Assembly: GCA_012970285.1 (NCBI GenBank)
Contig: JIBW01000006.1
Span: 1-64,000, forward strand
DNA length: 64,000 nt
Reading direction: 5' to 3'
DNA from: Bacillaceae bacterium JMAK1
Lineage (GTDB): Bacteria > Bacillota > Bacilli > Bacillales > Marinococcaceae
The notes under the pieces were generated by a model. That model worked only from the letters and a program-made list of their open reading frames with translations. It was not told where the DNA came from and did no database searches. Of this stretch, positions 8,507 through 19,792 are shown piece after piece. A program made the translations under genes and the position numbers. Position 1 is the first letter of the stretch, and each line of letters begins with the position of its first letter.

Positions 8507-8545
8507 CAAAAAGCAAACGAGTCATAGAGAATCGTTCGCTTTTTG
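8507..8545. terminator. bidirectional terminator between convergent genes
   Basis: CAAAAAGC and AACGA (8507-8520) pair with TCGTT and GCTTTTTG (8532-8545), with one mismatch between the two helices. A- and T-runs at the ends serve both the deacetylase (plus) and the LysR gene (minus), whose last codons overlap the right arm. Confidence 0.75.
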
Positions 8546-9379
8546 TTGTTCTAACATCGTTAAAAATGCTTCGACTTGAGGCAACTGTCTATATTCTTTC
8601 TCAAAAACAACCCACGTTTTCCGCTCCGAGTTTGGAATAAGCTCTACCCGATACCGTTCATCTAAATCTTCTACACTACATGCTGGCAAGACCGCCGCCC
8701 CAACACCGGCTAACGTCAAAGCTTTACACGTACCAATGTTGTTCACTTCAAGCATTCGCTCTGGCCATACGTTATATTGATTTAAGATTGCTTTTCGAAC
8801 ATTCACATGGTAGCTCGGTTCGGTTTGAAAGGACAGGAATGGCTTCTGTTGAAGAACTTCTGTTGCTGTCATTCCTGTTTCTTTATAAACGAGTGCTAAC
8901 GATTCCGTAAACCACGGTTGTACTGCCATTCCAAGCAAAGGCTCATCGCCACGCACAATCGTAACGTGATGATGTACGACGTCATTTAATAAGTCTTCAC
9001 TTAATCCCGTTTGCATTTCAATTCGTACTTCAGGGAACGTCTTCATGTAATCTGCAAGTACGGTTGGTAAGACATATTGAGCGACTACTGAAGAGACGCC
9101 TATTTTTAAGGAACCTGCGACGTGATAGTCAACCATAGCAAGCTGATCTTTCGTTGTTTGAACCGCTTGAAGTTGTAGTCTCGCATGTGCAATGACAATT
9201 TCACCCGATGGTGTCGGCACAATACCTGCACTCGTTCGAATAAACAACTCTTGTCCCCATTCATTTTCTATCGTCTTTAATCGCTGACTAATCGCAGGTT
9301 GTGAGATAAACAAATGAGACGCAGCTTTTTGCATGGAGCGGTATTCGTCCAACGCGACGAGTAATTGAAGGTCTTTCAC
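8522..9379 (-). CDS. LysR-family transcriptional regulator
   Basis: A 285-residue LysR protein. The N-terminal winged helix-turn-helix covers about residues 1-62 (AASHLFISQPAISQRLKTIE), followed by the linker helix. The periplasmic-binding-protein-like effector domain (about 88-280) begins GSLKIGVSSVV. The target is not obvious: LysR genes often face the gene they control, but here the upstream neighbour ywbE is on the same strand and the downstream deacetylase is convergent. Effector and target unknown. Confidence 0.88.
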   Translation of the reverse strand: MKDLQLLVALDEYRSMQKAASHLFISQPAISQRLKTIENEWGQELFIRTSAGIVPTPSGEIVIAHARLQLQAVQTTKDQLAMVDYHVAGSLKIGVSSVVAQYVLPTVLADYMKTFPEVRIEMQTGLSEDLLNDVVHHHVTIVRGDEPLLGMAVQPWFTESLALVYKETGMTATEVLQQKPFLSFQTEPSYHVNVRKAILNQYNVWPERMLEVNNIGTCKALTLAGVGAAVLPACSVEDLDERYRVELIPNSERKTWVVFEKEYRQLPQVEAFLTMLEQQKANDSL

Positions 9380-9515
9380 AGGATGTCACCTCGCTAAAAT
9401 GCTGCTTTATGCTAAATTCATATCTTCATTCAAACCTATGTATATGTATCTAGAATGAAGCAATTTAATAACATCTACCTGTCCTAAACGTATGCTTCTA
9501 TTAGAATCAAGCATA

Positions 9516-9564
9516 AAGGCGTGCCTCGTTAATGCTTAACGAATCTTGATTCAAGGAACGCCTT
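9516..9564. repeat. nested inverted repeats downstream of ywbE
   Basis: Outer arms AAGGCGT (9516-9522) and ACGCCTT (9558-9564) enclose TCGTTA/TAACGA (9526-9531 with 9537-9542) and a small CTTG/CAAG stem. A further GAATCAAG copy at about 9504-9511 can pair with CTTGATTC at 9545-9552, giving an alternative fold. It is probably the end of the minus-strand rfb-ywbE transcript, although the T-run is short. Confidence 0.45.
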
Positions 9565-9571
9565 ATTCTTT

Positions 9572-9766
9572 TCAATCGTGAATTTTCTTTACTCGTCCAA
9601 CCTGTCCATCGGTTAAGCGTACTTTAATGCCGTGGGGATGATGGTTCGACTTTGTAAGTAATTCTTTCACTGTCCCTTGTGTCGTCTTCCCTGTTCGTTG
9701 ATCGGCTTTCAATACGATATCTACGAGTTTACCAGGTGTAACGTCTGAGCGCGTTTTGCCATCCAT
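9572..9766 (-). CDS. ywbE: YwbE family small protein
   Basis: A 64-residue protein matching YwbE of Bacillus. It has the motif PGKLVDIVLKADQRTGK near the N-terminus and HPHGIKVRL.DGQVGRV near the C-terminus, a small beta-barrel-like family of unknown function. The start is decided by the RBS. AAGGAGG (9774-9780) sits one base from the ATG at 9772 but at a normal distance of 7 from the ATG at 9766, so I take 9766. It follows rfbD by 30 nt on the same strand and probably belongs to that transcript, though nothing links it functionally to the sugar genes. Confidence 0.88.
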   Translation of the reverse strand: MDGKTRSDVTPGKLVDIVLKADQRTGKTTQGTVKELLTKSNHHPHGIKVRLTDGQVGRVKKIHD

Positions 9767-9795
9767 GTTCATTCCTCCTTCACCCACATATCGTA

Positions 9796-10662
9796 TCATG
9801 AATTGGAGGAGTGCTGCCTGCTTACATATTCCTCTAATGCCTCTTGCCACGTTCTAGGCTTTGGAAATCCATTAAGACGTAGCGCTTGATGCGCTAACAC
9901 GGAATAGTATGGCCTGGGAACATCGTTCATATGAAGCTCCCTACGTTGTATTGGACGAACTGGAACGTCTAGCTTTGCGTATTGAATAATTTCTTTTGCC
10001 CATTCAAATCGTGAACAGCTTCCTTGGTTTGAAAAATGATATGTTCCGTATGCTTTCGTGTTCATGAGCTGTTGAATAAAACTCGCGAGATCATACGTGT
10101 ACGTCGGCGTCCCGATTTCATCACTGACGACTTGCAACTCTTTCACTTCACGAGCTCGCTTAATGATTTTACTTACAAAATGATGACCATCTTCTCCATA
10201 TAACCACGATGTACGCACGGTATAAGAACGTGGATGGAAATGGGCGATCATCGACTCGCCGGCCAGCTTTGATTGACCGTATACTGTAAGTGGATTCGTT
10301 CGATCAAATTCTGAATAGGGCGTCGTTTTATCCCCTTCGAATACAAAGTCTGTACTAATGTACACGAGCCTTGCACCAACATCGTTTGCAGCAATCGCTA
10401 CATTTCTCGTTCCGTACGTATTTACTGCATAAGCATCGTCCATTTTCTCTTCGGCAGCGTCTACATTCGTATACGCCGCCGCATGAATAACAACATCTGG
10501 CTTTTCTTTTGTAAAGATCTGATAGACTTCTTCAAGCATTCGAACATCACACCGCTTACGATCCATCGGCACAACATTATAGCCTGCAATTAGCAATTGT
10601 TTGACGAGTGCATTGCCCAACTGACCGCCCGCACCGGTCACGAGTACTTTATGGATACTCAC
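9796..10662 (-). CDS. rfbD: dTDP-4-dehydrorhamnose reductase (RmlD)
   Basis: A 288-residue SDR-type reductase. Its N-terminal NAD(P)-binding motif is TGAGGQLG, with DVVIHAAAYTNVDAAE, the catalytic YGQSKLAGE (Tyr-x3-Lys) and RTSWLYG, all typical of RmlD. It makes dTDP-L-rhamnose in the last step of the pathway. The GTG start at 10662 overlaps the rfbB stop codon (GTGA), indicating translational coupling. The usual partner RmlC, which supplies its substrate by 3,5-epimerisation, is not in this operon, so the true product may be another dTDP-6-deoxysugar if no RmlC exists elsewhere. Confidence 0.92.
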   Translation of the reverse strand: MSIHKVLVTGAGGQLGNALVKQLLIAGYNVVPMDRKRCDVRMLEEVYQIFTKEKPDVVIHAAAYTNVDAAEEKMDDAYAVNTYGTRNVAIAANDVGARLVYISTDFVFEGDKTTPYSEFDRTNPLTVYGQSKLAGESMIAHFHPRSYTVRTSWLYGEDGHHFVSKIIKRAREVKELQVVSDEIGTPTYTYDLASFIQQLMNTKAYGTYHFSNQGSCSRFEWAKEIIQYAKLDVPVRPIQRRELHMNDVPRPYYSVLAHQALRLNGFPKPRTWQEALEEYVSRQHSSNS

Positions 10663-11618
10663 GATTTATCCCCTCTTTCAAGGTACCATTCAATTGTTTC
10701 AACGAGACCTTGTGCAAACGTCGTCTGAGGCTGCCAGCCTAACTGTTGTTGAATCTTAGTCGCATCAATTGCATATCTTTGATCGTGCCCTAGTCGATCT
10801 GACACATAAGAAATGTTTGAATGGGACAAGCCAAAATAGTCGAGAACGTGTTTTGCGACTTCATTGTTCGTCCATTCATTCGTACCGCCAATATTGTACA
10901 CTTCACCGATCTTACCCTTTTGGAGAACGAGTAAAATGGCTCGAACATGATCTTTTACGTACAGCCAATCACGTATGTTTTTGCCATCCCCATAAATCGG
11001 TAACGACAGTTGTCTGCTAGAGCGCTGGATTAACGTCGGCAACAATTTCTCCCCATGTTGATGGGGACCATAATTGTTGGAGCATCGTGTAATGTTCACC
11101 GGTATACCGTGTGTCTCATAATACGATCGCACGAGTAAATCTGCCCCTGCTTTACTGGCCGAATAAGGATTATTCGGCTGCAAAACGGATTGTTCGGTAA
11201 ACAATCTCAAGTCATCAAACGATAACGATCCGTATACTTCATCCGTTGAGATTTGTACATAGCGGATGCCCCCACATTTTCTTGCTACTTCAAGCAATGA
11301 ATGGGTGCCTGTAATATTCGTACGTAAAAACGGAGCACTATCTTGAATACTTCTGTCGACGTGAGATTCTGCAGCGAAGTTCACGATCGCTTCAATTTGA
11401 TGATCGTGAACCAGTTGTAGCATCGTTTCATGATCACAAATGTCAGCTTGCACGAACAGGTATCGACCGTCTTTTTCTACTTCTTGAAGATAGGAGAGGT
11501 CTGCAGCATACGTTAGACGGTCAACATTTACGATGGTGATTGATGGATTTTCTTCGAGGGCATGAAGAATAAAATGACTGCCGATAAAACCCGCTCCACC
11601 GGTAACTAAGACATTCAT
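10659..11618 (-). CDS. rfbB: dTDP-glucose 4,6-dehydratase (RmlB)
   Basis: A 319-residue extended SDR enzyme. It has the Rossmann motif GGAGFIGSHF, NFAAESHVDRSI, STDEVYGSL and the catalytic YSASKAGAD, all diagnostic of RmlB. It converts dTDP-glucose to dTDP-4-keto-6-deoxyglucose. The ATG at 11618 lies 7 nt after AGGAGG, whereas an in-frame ATG at 11624 touches the RBS and is less likely. It lies two nucleotides after the rfbA stop codon and overlaps rfbD, so the three form a tight operon. Confidence 0.94.
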   Translation of the reverse strand: MNVLVTGGAGFIGSHFILHALEENPSITIVNVDRLTYAADLSYLQEVEKDGRYLFVQADICDHETMLQLVHDHQIEAIVNFAAESHVDRSIQDSAPFLRTNITGTHSLLEVARKCGGIRYVQISTDEVYGSLSFDDLRLFTEQSVLQPNNPYSASKAGADLLVRSYYETHGIPVNITRCSNNYGPHQHGEKLLPTLIQRSSRQLSLPIYGDGKNIRDWLYVKDHVRAILLVLQKGKIGEVYNIGGTNEWTNNEVAKHVLDYFGLSHSNISYVSDRLGHDQRYAIDATKIQQQLGWQPQTTFAQGLVETIEWYLERGDKS

Positions 11619-11620
11619 AA

Positions 11621-12499
11621 TCATCCTCCTCGTTCATGATCAATGATCGAGAGCAAATACTGACCATACGCGTTTTTCTTTAGGGGCTCTGCCAGTTTTC
11701 TTAACTGTTCTTTAGAAATGAACGATTTTCGATAAGCAATCTCTTCAATACATGCAACTTTCAAACTTTGTCGTTCTTCAATCGTTTCAATGAAAGACGA
11801 TGCATCCAGTAACGATTGATGTGTTCCTGTGTCCAACCAAGCAAAGCCACGACCTAATTGTTCGACGTGTAGCTTACCTTCTTCTAGATAACGTTGGTTC
11901 ACTGCTGTAATCTCTAATTCACCACGAGCGGATGGGGTAATTTCTTTTGCATATTGAACAGCCTGTTGGTCGTAGAAATACAACCCTGTGACGGCAATCG
12001 AAGACTTTGGTTGCTCGGGTTTTTCTTCAAGTGAAACCGCTTTTCCAGTCTGATCGATTTCAACGACCCCAAAGCGTTCCGGTCGTTTTACTGGATAGCC
12101 AAAAACAATCGCACCTTCCTTCAACTGCGATGCACGTTGAACAACACTCGAAAACTGACTTCCGTAAAAGATGTTATCTCCGAGTATTAACGCTACAGAA
12201 TCTCCGTCAATAAAAGACTCACCTAAAATGAGTGCCTCAGCAATCCCCTTCGGTGCTTCCTGTACTTTATACGTAATGTTTAATCCAATGGAAGAACCGT
12301 CTCCAAGCAACTGTTCGAACCTTGGTGTATCTTGCGGTGTACTTATAATTAATATTTCGCGAATATCTGCGAGCATGAAAACCGACAACGGATAATAGAT
12401 CATCGGTTTATCGTAAACCGGTAGCAATTGTTTCGAAACGACACGGGTGAGTGGGTAAAGTCGTGTACCATCTCCACCTGCTAAGATAATTCCCTTCAT
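11621..12499 (-). CDS. rfbA: glucose-1-phosphate thymidylyltransferase (RmlA)
   Basis: A 292-residue nucleotidyltransferase of the short RmlA type. It has the signature [37 protein letters not shown] and [14 protein letters not shown]. It joins glucose-1-phosphate and dTTP to give dTDP-glucose, the entry step to rhamnose and related sugars. I use ATG 12499 with upstream GGGGGAGAGTGAGG. A longer frame extends into the preceding gene and adds sequence foreign to the family. The gap to the upstream fusion gene is 4 nt. Confidence 0.94.
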   Translation of the reverse strand: MKGIILAGGDGTRLYPLTRVVSKQLLPVYDKPMIYYPLSVFMLADIREILIISTPQDTPRFEQLLGDGSSIGLNITYKVQEAPKGIAEALILGESFIDGDSVALILGDNIFYGSQFSSVVQRASQLKEGAIVFGYPVKRPERFGVVEIDQTGKAVSLEEKPEQPKSSIAVTGLYFYDQQAVQYAKEITPSARGELEITAVNQRYLEEGKLHVEQLGRGFAWLDTGTHQSLLDASSFIETIEERQSLKVACIEEIAYRKSFISKEQLRKLAEPLKKNAYGQYLLSIIDHERGG

Positions 12500-12503
12500 T
12501 GCC

Positions 12504-13895
12504 TCACTCTCCCCCTGTTCGTTTAAGTTGGAAAATGACTTGGTGCATTTTTGCAAATGAAGTTAATTGGCCGAGATGAAACCCATGCTTAATACCCGCT
12601 TCTGCAACGTCTTGTAAAAACAAGTTCGTACGCTCATCTTGGTCCACTTGCGTATACGTTTTTAACTGCAATCGAAATTGATCACCAGCAAACAATTGAT
12701 CAACACTATAAGGGGTGAAAAAACGGACATGCTGTGCATCAAGCATTCCCGATTGTGCATACGTCCATTGACCTTGTAACAATTGCATGATGACTTCCCC
12801 GTGGCTTACATTCGGTACGCTACAAACGAGTACACCACCAGGCTTTAGAATCTGACTGATCTGATCAATAAATGTCCACGGATCTACGACTTTTTCAATC
12901 ACATTATTCAGCACAACAGAATCATAATCCGAAGAAAGTTCCGTAAAGTCAATCTGATCGTAACTGTCTGGAAGCTGAACATACTCGAAATGACTTTGTG
13001 CCATTTTGCCGATGATTTTACGTTCTTCGATTCCATGGATCACAACATCATTATTGCGATTGCGATAATCAAGCCCCGTTGCGCCTGCACCACAACCGAT
13101 TTCAAGCACCTTGCGACTGTTTGTTGCGATTAAATTAACGAGTTCAATTCTCGGGAACATGAACGTCGTAATATCGGCTCCCCATTTATCGATAAACGTT
13201 TGCTTGTTTCGAATATACAGATCATAGATATCAATGTCTTGATTCGCTTGAAAGGTCGCATGACCGTGATGATGTACGAACGAGTCTTGAACAATCTTTA
13301 ATTCATAACCTTTTGTAAACATTTGAGTTGATAAATCATCATCTTCAAATGACCCCATCGTATAGCGCTCATCAAACCCTCCAATTTCGTCAAGTAGATG
13401 CTTCTTAACGAGCAAACAGAAGCCTACAAGCCTAAGAACACGCTTCGTCTCTCCTTTATATTGATTGCAATGTTTAATCGAAAATTCATCCAGTTGTTCA
13501 ATTACTTCATAATCAACACTAATCAACTGCGCCCCAGAGACGTAATTGCTCATTGGACCTACCATTGCCACCTGATCTGATTCATGCAAAGCTTTCCGCA
13601 TTGGTTCCAACCAATTCGGAGTTAACACGGTGTCATTGTTTAAGAATAAAACATCTGTCCCGCTTGAGGCTTTAAGTCCTTGATTGCATCCTTTTGCGAA
13701 CCCTTGGTTCGTTTCATTATCAATAAAAATAACATCCGACAACGATTGAATGTATGCTTTCGTTCCATCGCTCGAACCGTTATCTACAATGATTAATTCA
13801 TAATCGTCTCGCTTCGTATGTTCATAAAGACTATCAATACATTGCTTCGTTTTATCTAGTTCATTGTACGTAAGCACAACAATGCTCGTAATCAT
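12504..13895 (-). CDS. bifunctional protein: GT2 glycosyltransferase fused to SAM-dependent methyltransferase
   Basis: A 463-residue two-domain protein. Residues 1 to about 235 are a family-2 glycosyltransferase, with [31 protein letters not shown] and a GSFEDDDLS acceptor-side motif. Residues about 255-430 are a class I methyltransferase with [12 protein letters not shown] (motif I), a DPW segment, [12 protein letters not shown] and HVRFFTPYS. The second half is clearly homologous to the separate methyltransferase encoded immediately upstream. The location in the dTDP-sugar operon and near a collagen-like spore protein suggests it transfers and O-methylates a deoxysugar on a surface glycan. 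The acceptor is inferred. Confidence 0.88.
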   Translation of the reverse strand: MITSIVVLTYNELDKTKQCIDSLYEHTKRDDYELIIVDNGSSDGTKAYIQSLSDVIFIDNETNQGFAKGCNQGLKASSGTDVLFLNNDTVLTPNWLEPMRKALHESDQVAMVGPMSNYVSGAQLISVDYEVIEQLDEFSIKHCNQYKGETKRVLRLVGFCLLVKKHLLDEIGGFDERYTMGSFEDDDLSTQMFTKGYELKIVQDSFVHHHGHATFQANQDIDIYDLYIRNKQTFIDKWGADITTFMFPRIELVNLIATNSRKVLEIGCGAGATGLDYRNRNNDVVIHGIEERKIIGKMAQSHFEYVQLPDSYDQIDFTELSSDYDSVVLNNVIEKVVDPWTFIDQISQILKPGGVLVCSVPNVSHGEVIMQLLQGQWTYAQSGMLDAQHVRFFTPYSVDQLFAGDQFRLQLKTYTQVDQDERTNLFLQDVAEAGIKHGFHLGQLTSFAKMHQVIFQLKRTGGE

Positions 13896-13956
13896 TTAAA
13901 CACCTCCGTTTGTTATTCTTATGTGAGGTGCCCATGAACGTGAAACCATCTTTACT

Positions 13957-14634
13957 TTATATTTTTCTCGCACGCATGACATATTGGTATGCACTTCCCC
14001 GTTCAACGAGCGTTGACGTGTCAATTCCAAACTCTCCGCCGACTGCTTTTAGACGCTCTAAAAATTGAACTTGGTTCCCTTGAATGAGAGGAATATATTG
14101 AAACGCTTCAAACACATATCCGTTTTCTACAAACATTTTATGAATCTCGTTCATAGTAAAGAAACGCATATGGGTTTGATCCATTAACCCCATTTCCGCA
14201 TACGTGAAGTTTCCCCTGAGCAATTCTTCAATAATGGAGACGTGGCTAATGTTAGGAATGCTTGCACAAACGACACCACCTTCATCTAAATACGGATGGA
14301 CTTTACGTAACACGTCCCATGGGTCGACTAAATGTTCAAGTACATCACCAAAAACAACGACATCGAAGGTTTCATCTGGATAGGGCCACTCCTCTTCTTC
14401 GATGTTGCCAAAGTAAACACGGTCTAGTACTTTTTTTGCTTGAGTAGCGGCTTCCTTGAATGCCTCAATCCCTGTCACGTAGGCACCATTCCGCTCTTTT
14501 AACACCTCACCTAACCTACCTGATGAACATCCAATATCAACAATCCGTTTCGCCGTTTCCGGAATTAAATTAACGAGAACGGTATTGTATGATTGATAAT
14601 ACGTTTCGTCTTTTTGATTATAGAAATCACTCAA
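13957..14634 (-). CDS. SAM-dependent methyltransferase (class I), glycan-cluster
   Basis: A 225-residue methyltransferase with motif I IVDIGCSSGRLG, an acidic strand-2 end (GIEAFKE), DVVVFGDVLEHLVDPWD and DEGGVVCASIPNISH. The distinctive TYAEMGLMD..H.RFFT block is shared with the C-terminal half of the next gene. It heads the minus-strand operon that continues into the fusion gene, rfbA, rfbB and rfbD. Such enzymes commonly O-methylate sugars in surface glycans, and the substrate here is inferred from context only. Confidence 0.86.
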   Translation of the reverse strand: MSDFYNQKDETYYQSYNTVLVNLIPETAKRIVDIGCSSGRLGEVLKERNGAYVTGIEAFKEAATQAKKVLDRVYFGNIEEEEWPYPDETFDVVVFGDVLEHLVDPWDVLRKVHPYLDEGGVVCASIPNISHVSIIEELLRGNFTYAEMGLMDQTHMRFFTMNEIHKMFVENGYVFEAFQYIPLIQGNQVQFLERLKAVGGEFGIDTSTLVERGSAYQYVMRARKI

Positions 14635-14730
14635 ATCTCGCGCCTCCTCGCCACACTCACGTGCAAATGCTTACCATCCTTAGCGTATGAATCGAGACGT
14701 TGTACATATGTATAAACTTTGCTACAAAAA

Positions 14731-14764
14731 AAAGCTCGAAGATCGATATCGATCTTCAAGCTTT
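14731..14764 (-). terminator. rho-independent terminator of the FbpA-like gene
   Basis: A perfect 20-bp palindrome (14738-14757) is extended by AAAGCT/AGCTTT arms. On the minus strand it is followed by eight T residues. It begins one base from the stop codon of the small gene and separates it from the glycosylation operon. Confidence 0.88.
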
Positions 14765-14910
14765 CATATACTCAAATGTTCCTTATAAGCAGCATCTAAT
14801 TGTTCAGCCGTTAGCTCGTAAAGTTGCTTCCCATCAACCTTGTATACTTCCAACTCTAACAATTCCTTCATAAGGGAATCTTTATTCATTCTTTGATCAA
14901 ACTGAGTCAT
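14764..14910 (-). CDS. small FbpA-family protein (48 aa)
   Basis: A 48-residue frame from ATG 14910 to TGA at 14764, with an AAAGGG ribosome site about 10 nt upstream and a strong terminator at its end. The core LMKELLELEVYKVDGKQ followed by LYELTAEQL matches the short Fur-regulated basic protein (FbpA) family of Bacillus. Those proteins act with the small RNA FsrA in the iron-sparing response of B. subtilis. No Fur-like palindrome is visible in the 130 nt upstream. A TTTGAT-16-TATAGT promoter-like pair is present there, so iron control is not supported by the local sequence. Confidence 0.7.
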   Translation of the reverse strand: MTQFDQRMNKDSLMKELLELEVYKVDGKQLYELTAEQLDAAYKEHLSI

Positions 14911-15037
14911 CCGTGTTCGACCCTTTCCGTATATATTCTGTATGGACTTGAGGGCGTATTAAGTTAATTAACTATACCCTAGAAGTTGGAAAATCAAACA
15001 CGAAATTGAAGAACAATGCGTAGGCTATTGTATTACC

Positions 15038-15313
15038 TCATACATTTACAGCTTGTTTTAGTTGCTTCCCTGGTTTAAAAGCAGGAGACATGCTCGCTTT
15101 CACTTCAATTTCTTCACCAGTTCGAGGGTTGCGTACTTTTCTTGCATCACGTTTCCGAGTTTCAAATTGTCCAAAGCCAATCAACTGCACACGTTCTCCA
15201 TTCTGTAAGTTTTCCGTAATCGTCTCAAAAATAGCATTGACCGCCGTTTCACTTTGCTTTTTCGTTAACTCACTTTTTTCTGCTACAACACGAATTAAAT
15301 CAGCTTTATTCAT
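15038..15313 (-). CDS. hup: HU-family DNA-binding protein
   Basis: A 91-residue HU protein, the standard family length. It starts MNKADLI, contains the [10 protein letters not shown] beta-arm start and the RNPRTGEEI arm tip, and ends in the conserved [10 protein letters not shown] helix. It is a nucleoid-associated homodimer that bends DNA without strong sequence preference. The start at 15313 has RBS GAGGAGG. It is a single gene divergent from the PLP-enzyme gene. Confidence 0.95.
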   Translation of the reverse strand: MNKADLIRVVAEKSELTKKQSETAVNAIFETITENLQNGERVQLIGFGQFETRKRDARKVRNPRTGEEIEVKASMSPAFKPGKQLKQAVNV

Positions 15314-15418
15314 TTTTCTGCCTCCTCATTTTTTCCAATGTATTCCTAGTTTTACAATCTAAACTGTCATTTATACATTGAGAGGCCAATTCTTTGATTT
15401 ATTTAAGGAGGTTATCTT

Positions 15419-16600
15419 TTGGATGATCGAAAAGAAACTTCGTATATTCATGGTGGTCGCGATCAAGATAACGACCCTTTCGGAAGCTTGACCTCACCTC
15501 TTTATCAAACAAGTACATTCTCATTTGATAAAGCAGAAATTGGCGAAGCTCGCTTCGCAGGTCTTGATTCAGGCTATGTGTATACGCGAATGGGCAATCC
15601 GACAGTCACGCAATTCGAAGAACGTATGGCTATTGCTGAACAAGCAGAGTGTGCCTTAGCATTCTCTTCAGGTATGGCTGCAATTTCTTCAGTACTTTTT
15701 ACACACGTAAAAACCGGTGAACATATTCTTGCTTCAGACGGCATTTACGGAGCAACGTACAGCCTATTAAAACAAATGAAGGAACGAAATAAGGTTTCAT
15801 TTACGTATGTAGACTTTAACGATCTCGAACAAGTCGAGCGAAAACTAAAGAAAAAAACAACCTTATTGTTACTTGAAACACCGATTAATCCTACAATGAA
15901 AATGTCCAATATTACAGCCGTTTCAGCATTTGCTAAAAAACATGGCCTATTACTCGCTGTTGATAATACATTTGCTACCCCTTATCTTCAGCAACCATTG
16001 ACGTTAGGCGCCGATCTTGTTATTCATAGTGCAACGAAGTACATCGGTGGTCATGGTGATGTGATTGCAGGTGTTGTTGCTGGCTCTCATGAATTAATAA
16101 AGGATATCCGATCGTACGCACAAAAAAATATTGGCGCTGTACTCAGTCCCTTCGATGCATGGTTATTGCTTCGGGGTATGAAAACACTTGCAATCCGTAT
16201 GGATCGTCACTGTGCCAATGCTAAGAAAATTGCAAGCCGATTAACTAAACACCCAAAAGTAAAGTCGGTGTTATTTCCAGGTGATTCATCATTTAAAGAC
16301 TATGAATTAGCGCGCAATCAAATGAAGAACAGCGGTGGCATGATTAGCTTTCATATCGACGGTAACAAAGATGATGTCTTTACATTTCTAAATGAACTTA
16401 AAATGATTCCACTTGCAGTAAGTCTTGGTGACGCTGAAACACTCATTTCACATCCAGCCTCCACTACCCACGCAAGTATTGCATTAAACGATCGTAATCG
16501 TATGGGGATTACCGACTCGCTCCTTCGACTTTCTGTTGGACTTGAACATTATGCCGATATTTGGAAAGATCTTCGCCAAGCTTTACAAAAGATATCATAA
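15419..16600 (+). CDS. PLP-dependent Cys/Met metabolism enzyme (gamma-lyase type)
   Basis: A 393-residue enzyme of the cystathionine gamma-synthase/lyase family. The PLP lysine is in IHSATKYIGGHGD, the phosphate-binding loop is SSGMAAISS, and TRMGNPTV near the N-terminus binds the neighbouring subunit's PLP. Members are methionine gamma-lyase, cystathionine gamma-lyase or synthase. At the substrate-pocket position after the conserved Tyr-Gly this protein reads YGATYS. The cysteine typical of methionine gamma-lyase is absent, so exact specificity is open. TTG start with AAGGAGG. Confidence 0.85.
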   Translation: MDDRKETSYIHGGRDQDNDPFGSLTSPLYQTSTFSFDKAEIGEARFAGLDSGYVYTRMGNPTVTQFEERMAIAEQAECALAFSSGMAAISSVLFTHVKTGEHILASDGIYGATYSLLKQMKERNKVSFTYVDFNDLEQVERKLKKKTTLLLLETPINPTMKMSNITAVSAFAKKHGLLLAVDNTFATPYLQQPLTLGADLVIHSATKYIGGHGDVIAGVVAGSHELIKDIRSYAQKNIGAVLSPFDAWLLLRGMKTLAIRMDRHCANAKKIASRLTKHPKVKSVLFPGDSSFKDYELARNQMKNSGGMISFHIDGNKDDVFTFLNELKMIPLAVSLGDAETLISHPASTTHASIALNDRNRMGITDSLLRLSVGLEHYADIWKDLRQALQKIS

Positions 16601-16601
16601 A

Positions 16602-16634
16602 AAATACCCTTGTTCTTAAAGAACAAGGGTATTT
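16602..16634. terminator. bidirectional terminator
   Basis: Perfect 16-nt arms (16602-16617 and 16619-16634; AAATACCCTTGTTCTT and its complement) with A/T ends, between the convergent PLP-enzyme and collagen-like genes. Confidence 0.88.
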
Positions 16635-16637
16635 CGA

Positions 16638-19040
<2,403 letters not shown>

Positions 19041-19113
19041 CTTCGTGCCACTCCTCCCAAAAAGAAAGGTATTTGTGGCATCCTATGTAAAAACAAAAAA
19101 CCTGTGCTTGTGC

Positions 19114-19692
19114 CTAATAACAAACCCCACGCCAAAAAACATCCCATGCATGATCAAACCGTTGCCTAAAATCCCTCTCATCATAAATAAAACTTTCCGT
19201 AAACAAACCGTCTAGAAGGCAAAAATAGCTTGCAATAAATTGCTCTTTCGATAAGTGATGAAACTGCTTTTCATCAATGCCACGGTTATACAGTGATATT
19301 AATAGTGCATCCATTTGCTCATCACCATCGCTAACAATGGCTTTTACTTCTTTATGAATTGCCATCGGAGGGAAAATCATAAACCGTTTGTACATCATGC
19401 CTTCGTGTTTTTTTATAATAAATTCACAACTTCGCTCCAATGATTGACGTACGTGTTGTTCAAAATCCCGATATGTAACGTTTTCAATGCTGTTCCGCAA
19501 TTCTTCAATTAACTCGTTCATCACTTTTTCAGCAACAACTAAATATAATTCATCTTTATTCTTAAAATGATTATAAAGAGACGGTTTTTTAATGCCTACA
19601 TTTGTGGCAATTTCTGATAGCGTCGTTCCTTCATAACCTCTTGAAGCAAACGCTCGCATCGCTTCAAATACAATTCGTTCTTTCGTTGACAC
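19114..19692 (-). CDS. TetR-family regulator, divergent from SMR efflux pair
   Basis: A 192-residue TetR protein. The DNA-binding helix-turn-helix (about 15-50) contains TLSEIATNVGIKKPSLYNHFKNKDEL, shown here in its key parts (GYEGTTLSEIA and LYNHFKNKD). A helical ligand-binding domain follows. I take GTG 19692, nine bases after GGAAGGGA. A longer frame from 19722 adds ten residues without an RBS. It faces the two SMR genes, and a short palindrome lies in the shared promoter region, so it probably represses them. Confidence 0.87.
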   Translation of the reverse strand: MSTKERIVFEAMRAFASRGYEGTTLSEIATNVGIKKPSLYNHFKNKDELYLVVAEKVMNELIEELRNSIENVTYRDFEQHVRQSLERSCEFIIKKHEGMMYKRFMIFPPMAIHKEVKAIVSDGDEQMDALLISLYNRGIDEKQFHHLSKEQFIASYFCLLDGLFTESFIYDERDFRQRFDHAWDVFWRGVCY

Positions 19693-19736
19693 AATCACCA
19701 GTCCCTTCCGATTGAATTTCAATAACCTAAATGATA

Positions 19737-19754
19737 AACTAACTATCGTTAGTT
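19737..19754. promoter_or_regulatory. probable TetR operator
   Basis: AACTAAC (19737-19743) and GTTAGTT (19748-19754) form a 7-bp inverted repeat with a 4-bp spacer, exactly between the divergent TetR and SMR genes. A further GTTAG/CTAAC pairing extends towards 19765. The position suggests an operator; no binding data are available. Confidence 0.55.
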
Positions 19755-19792
19755 AGCTACCTAACTACTATGCTTTACACTTTGAGGTGAAC

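Noticed and set aside
14911-15037. Fur box before the FbpA-like gene
   Set aside because: No 7-1-7 palindrome resembling TGATAAT-N-ATTATCA is present; only GTTAATTAAC, which does not fit.
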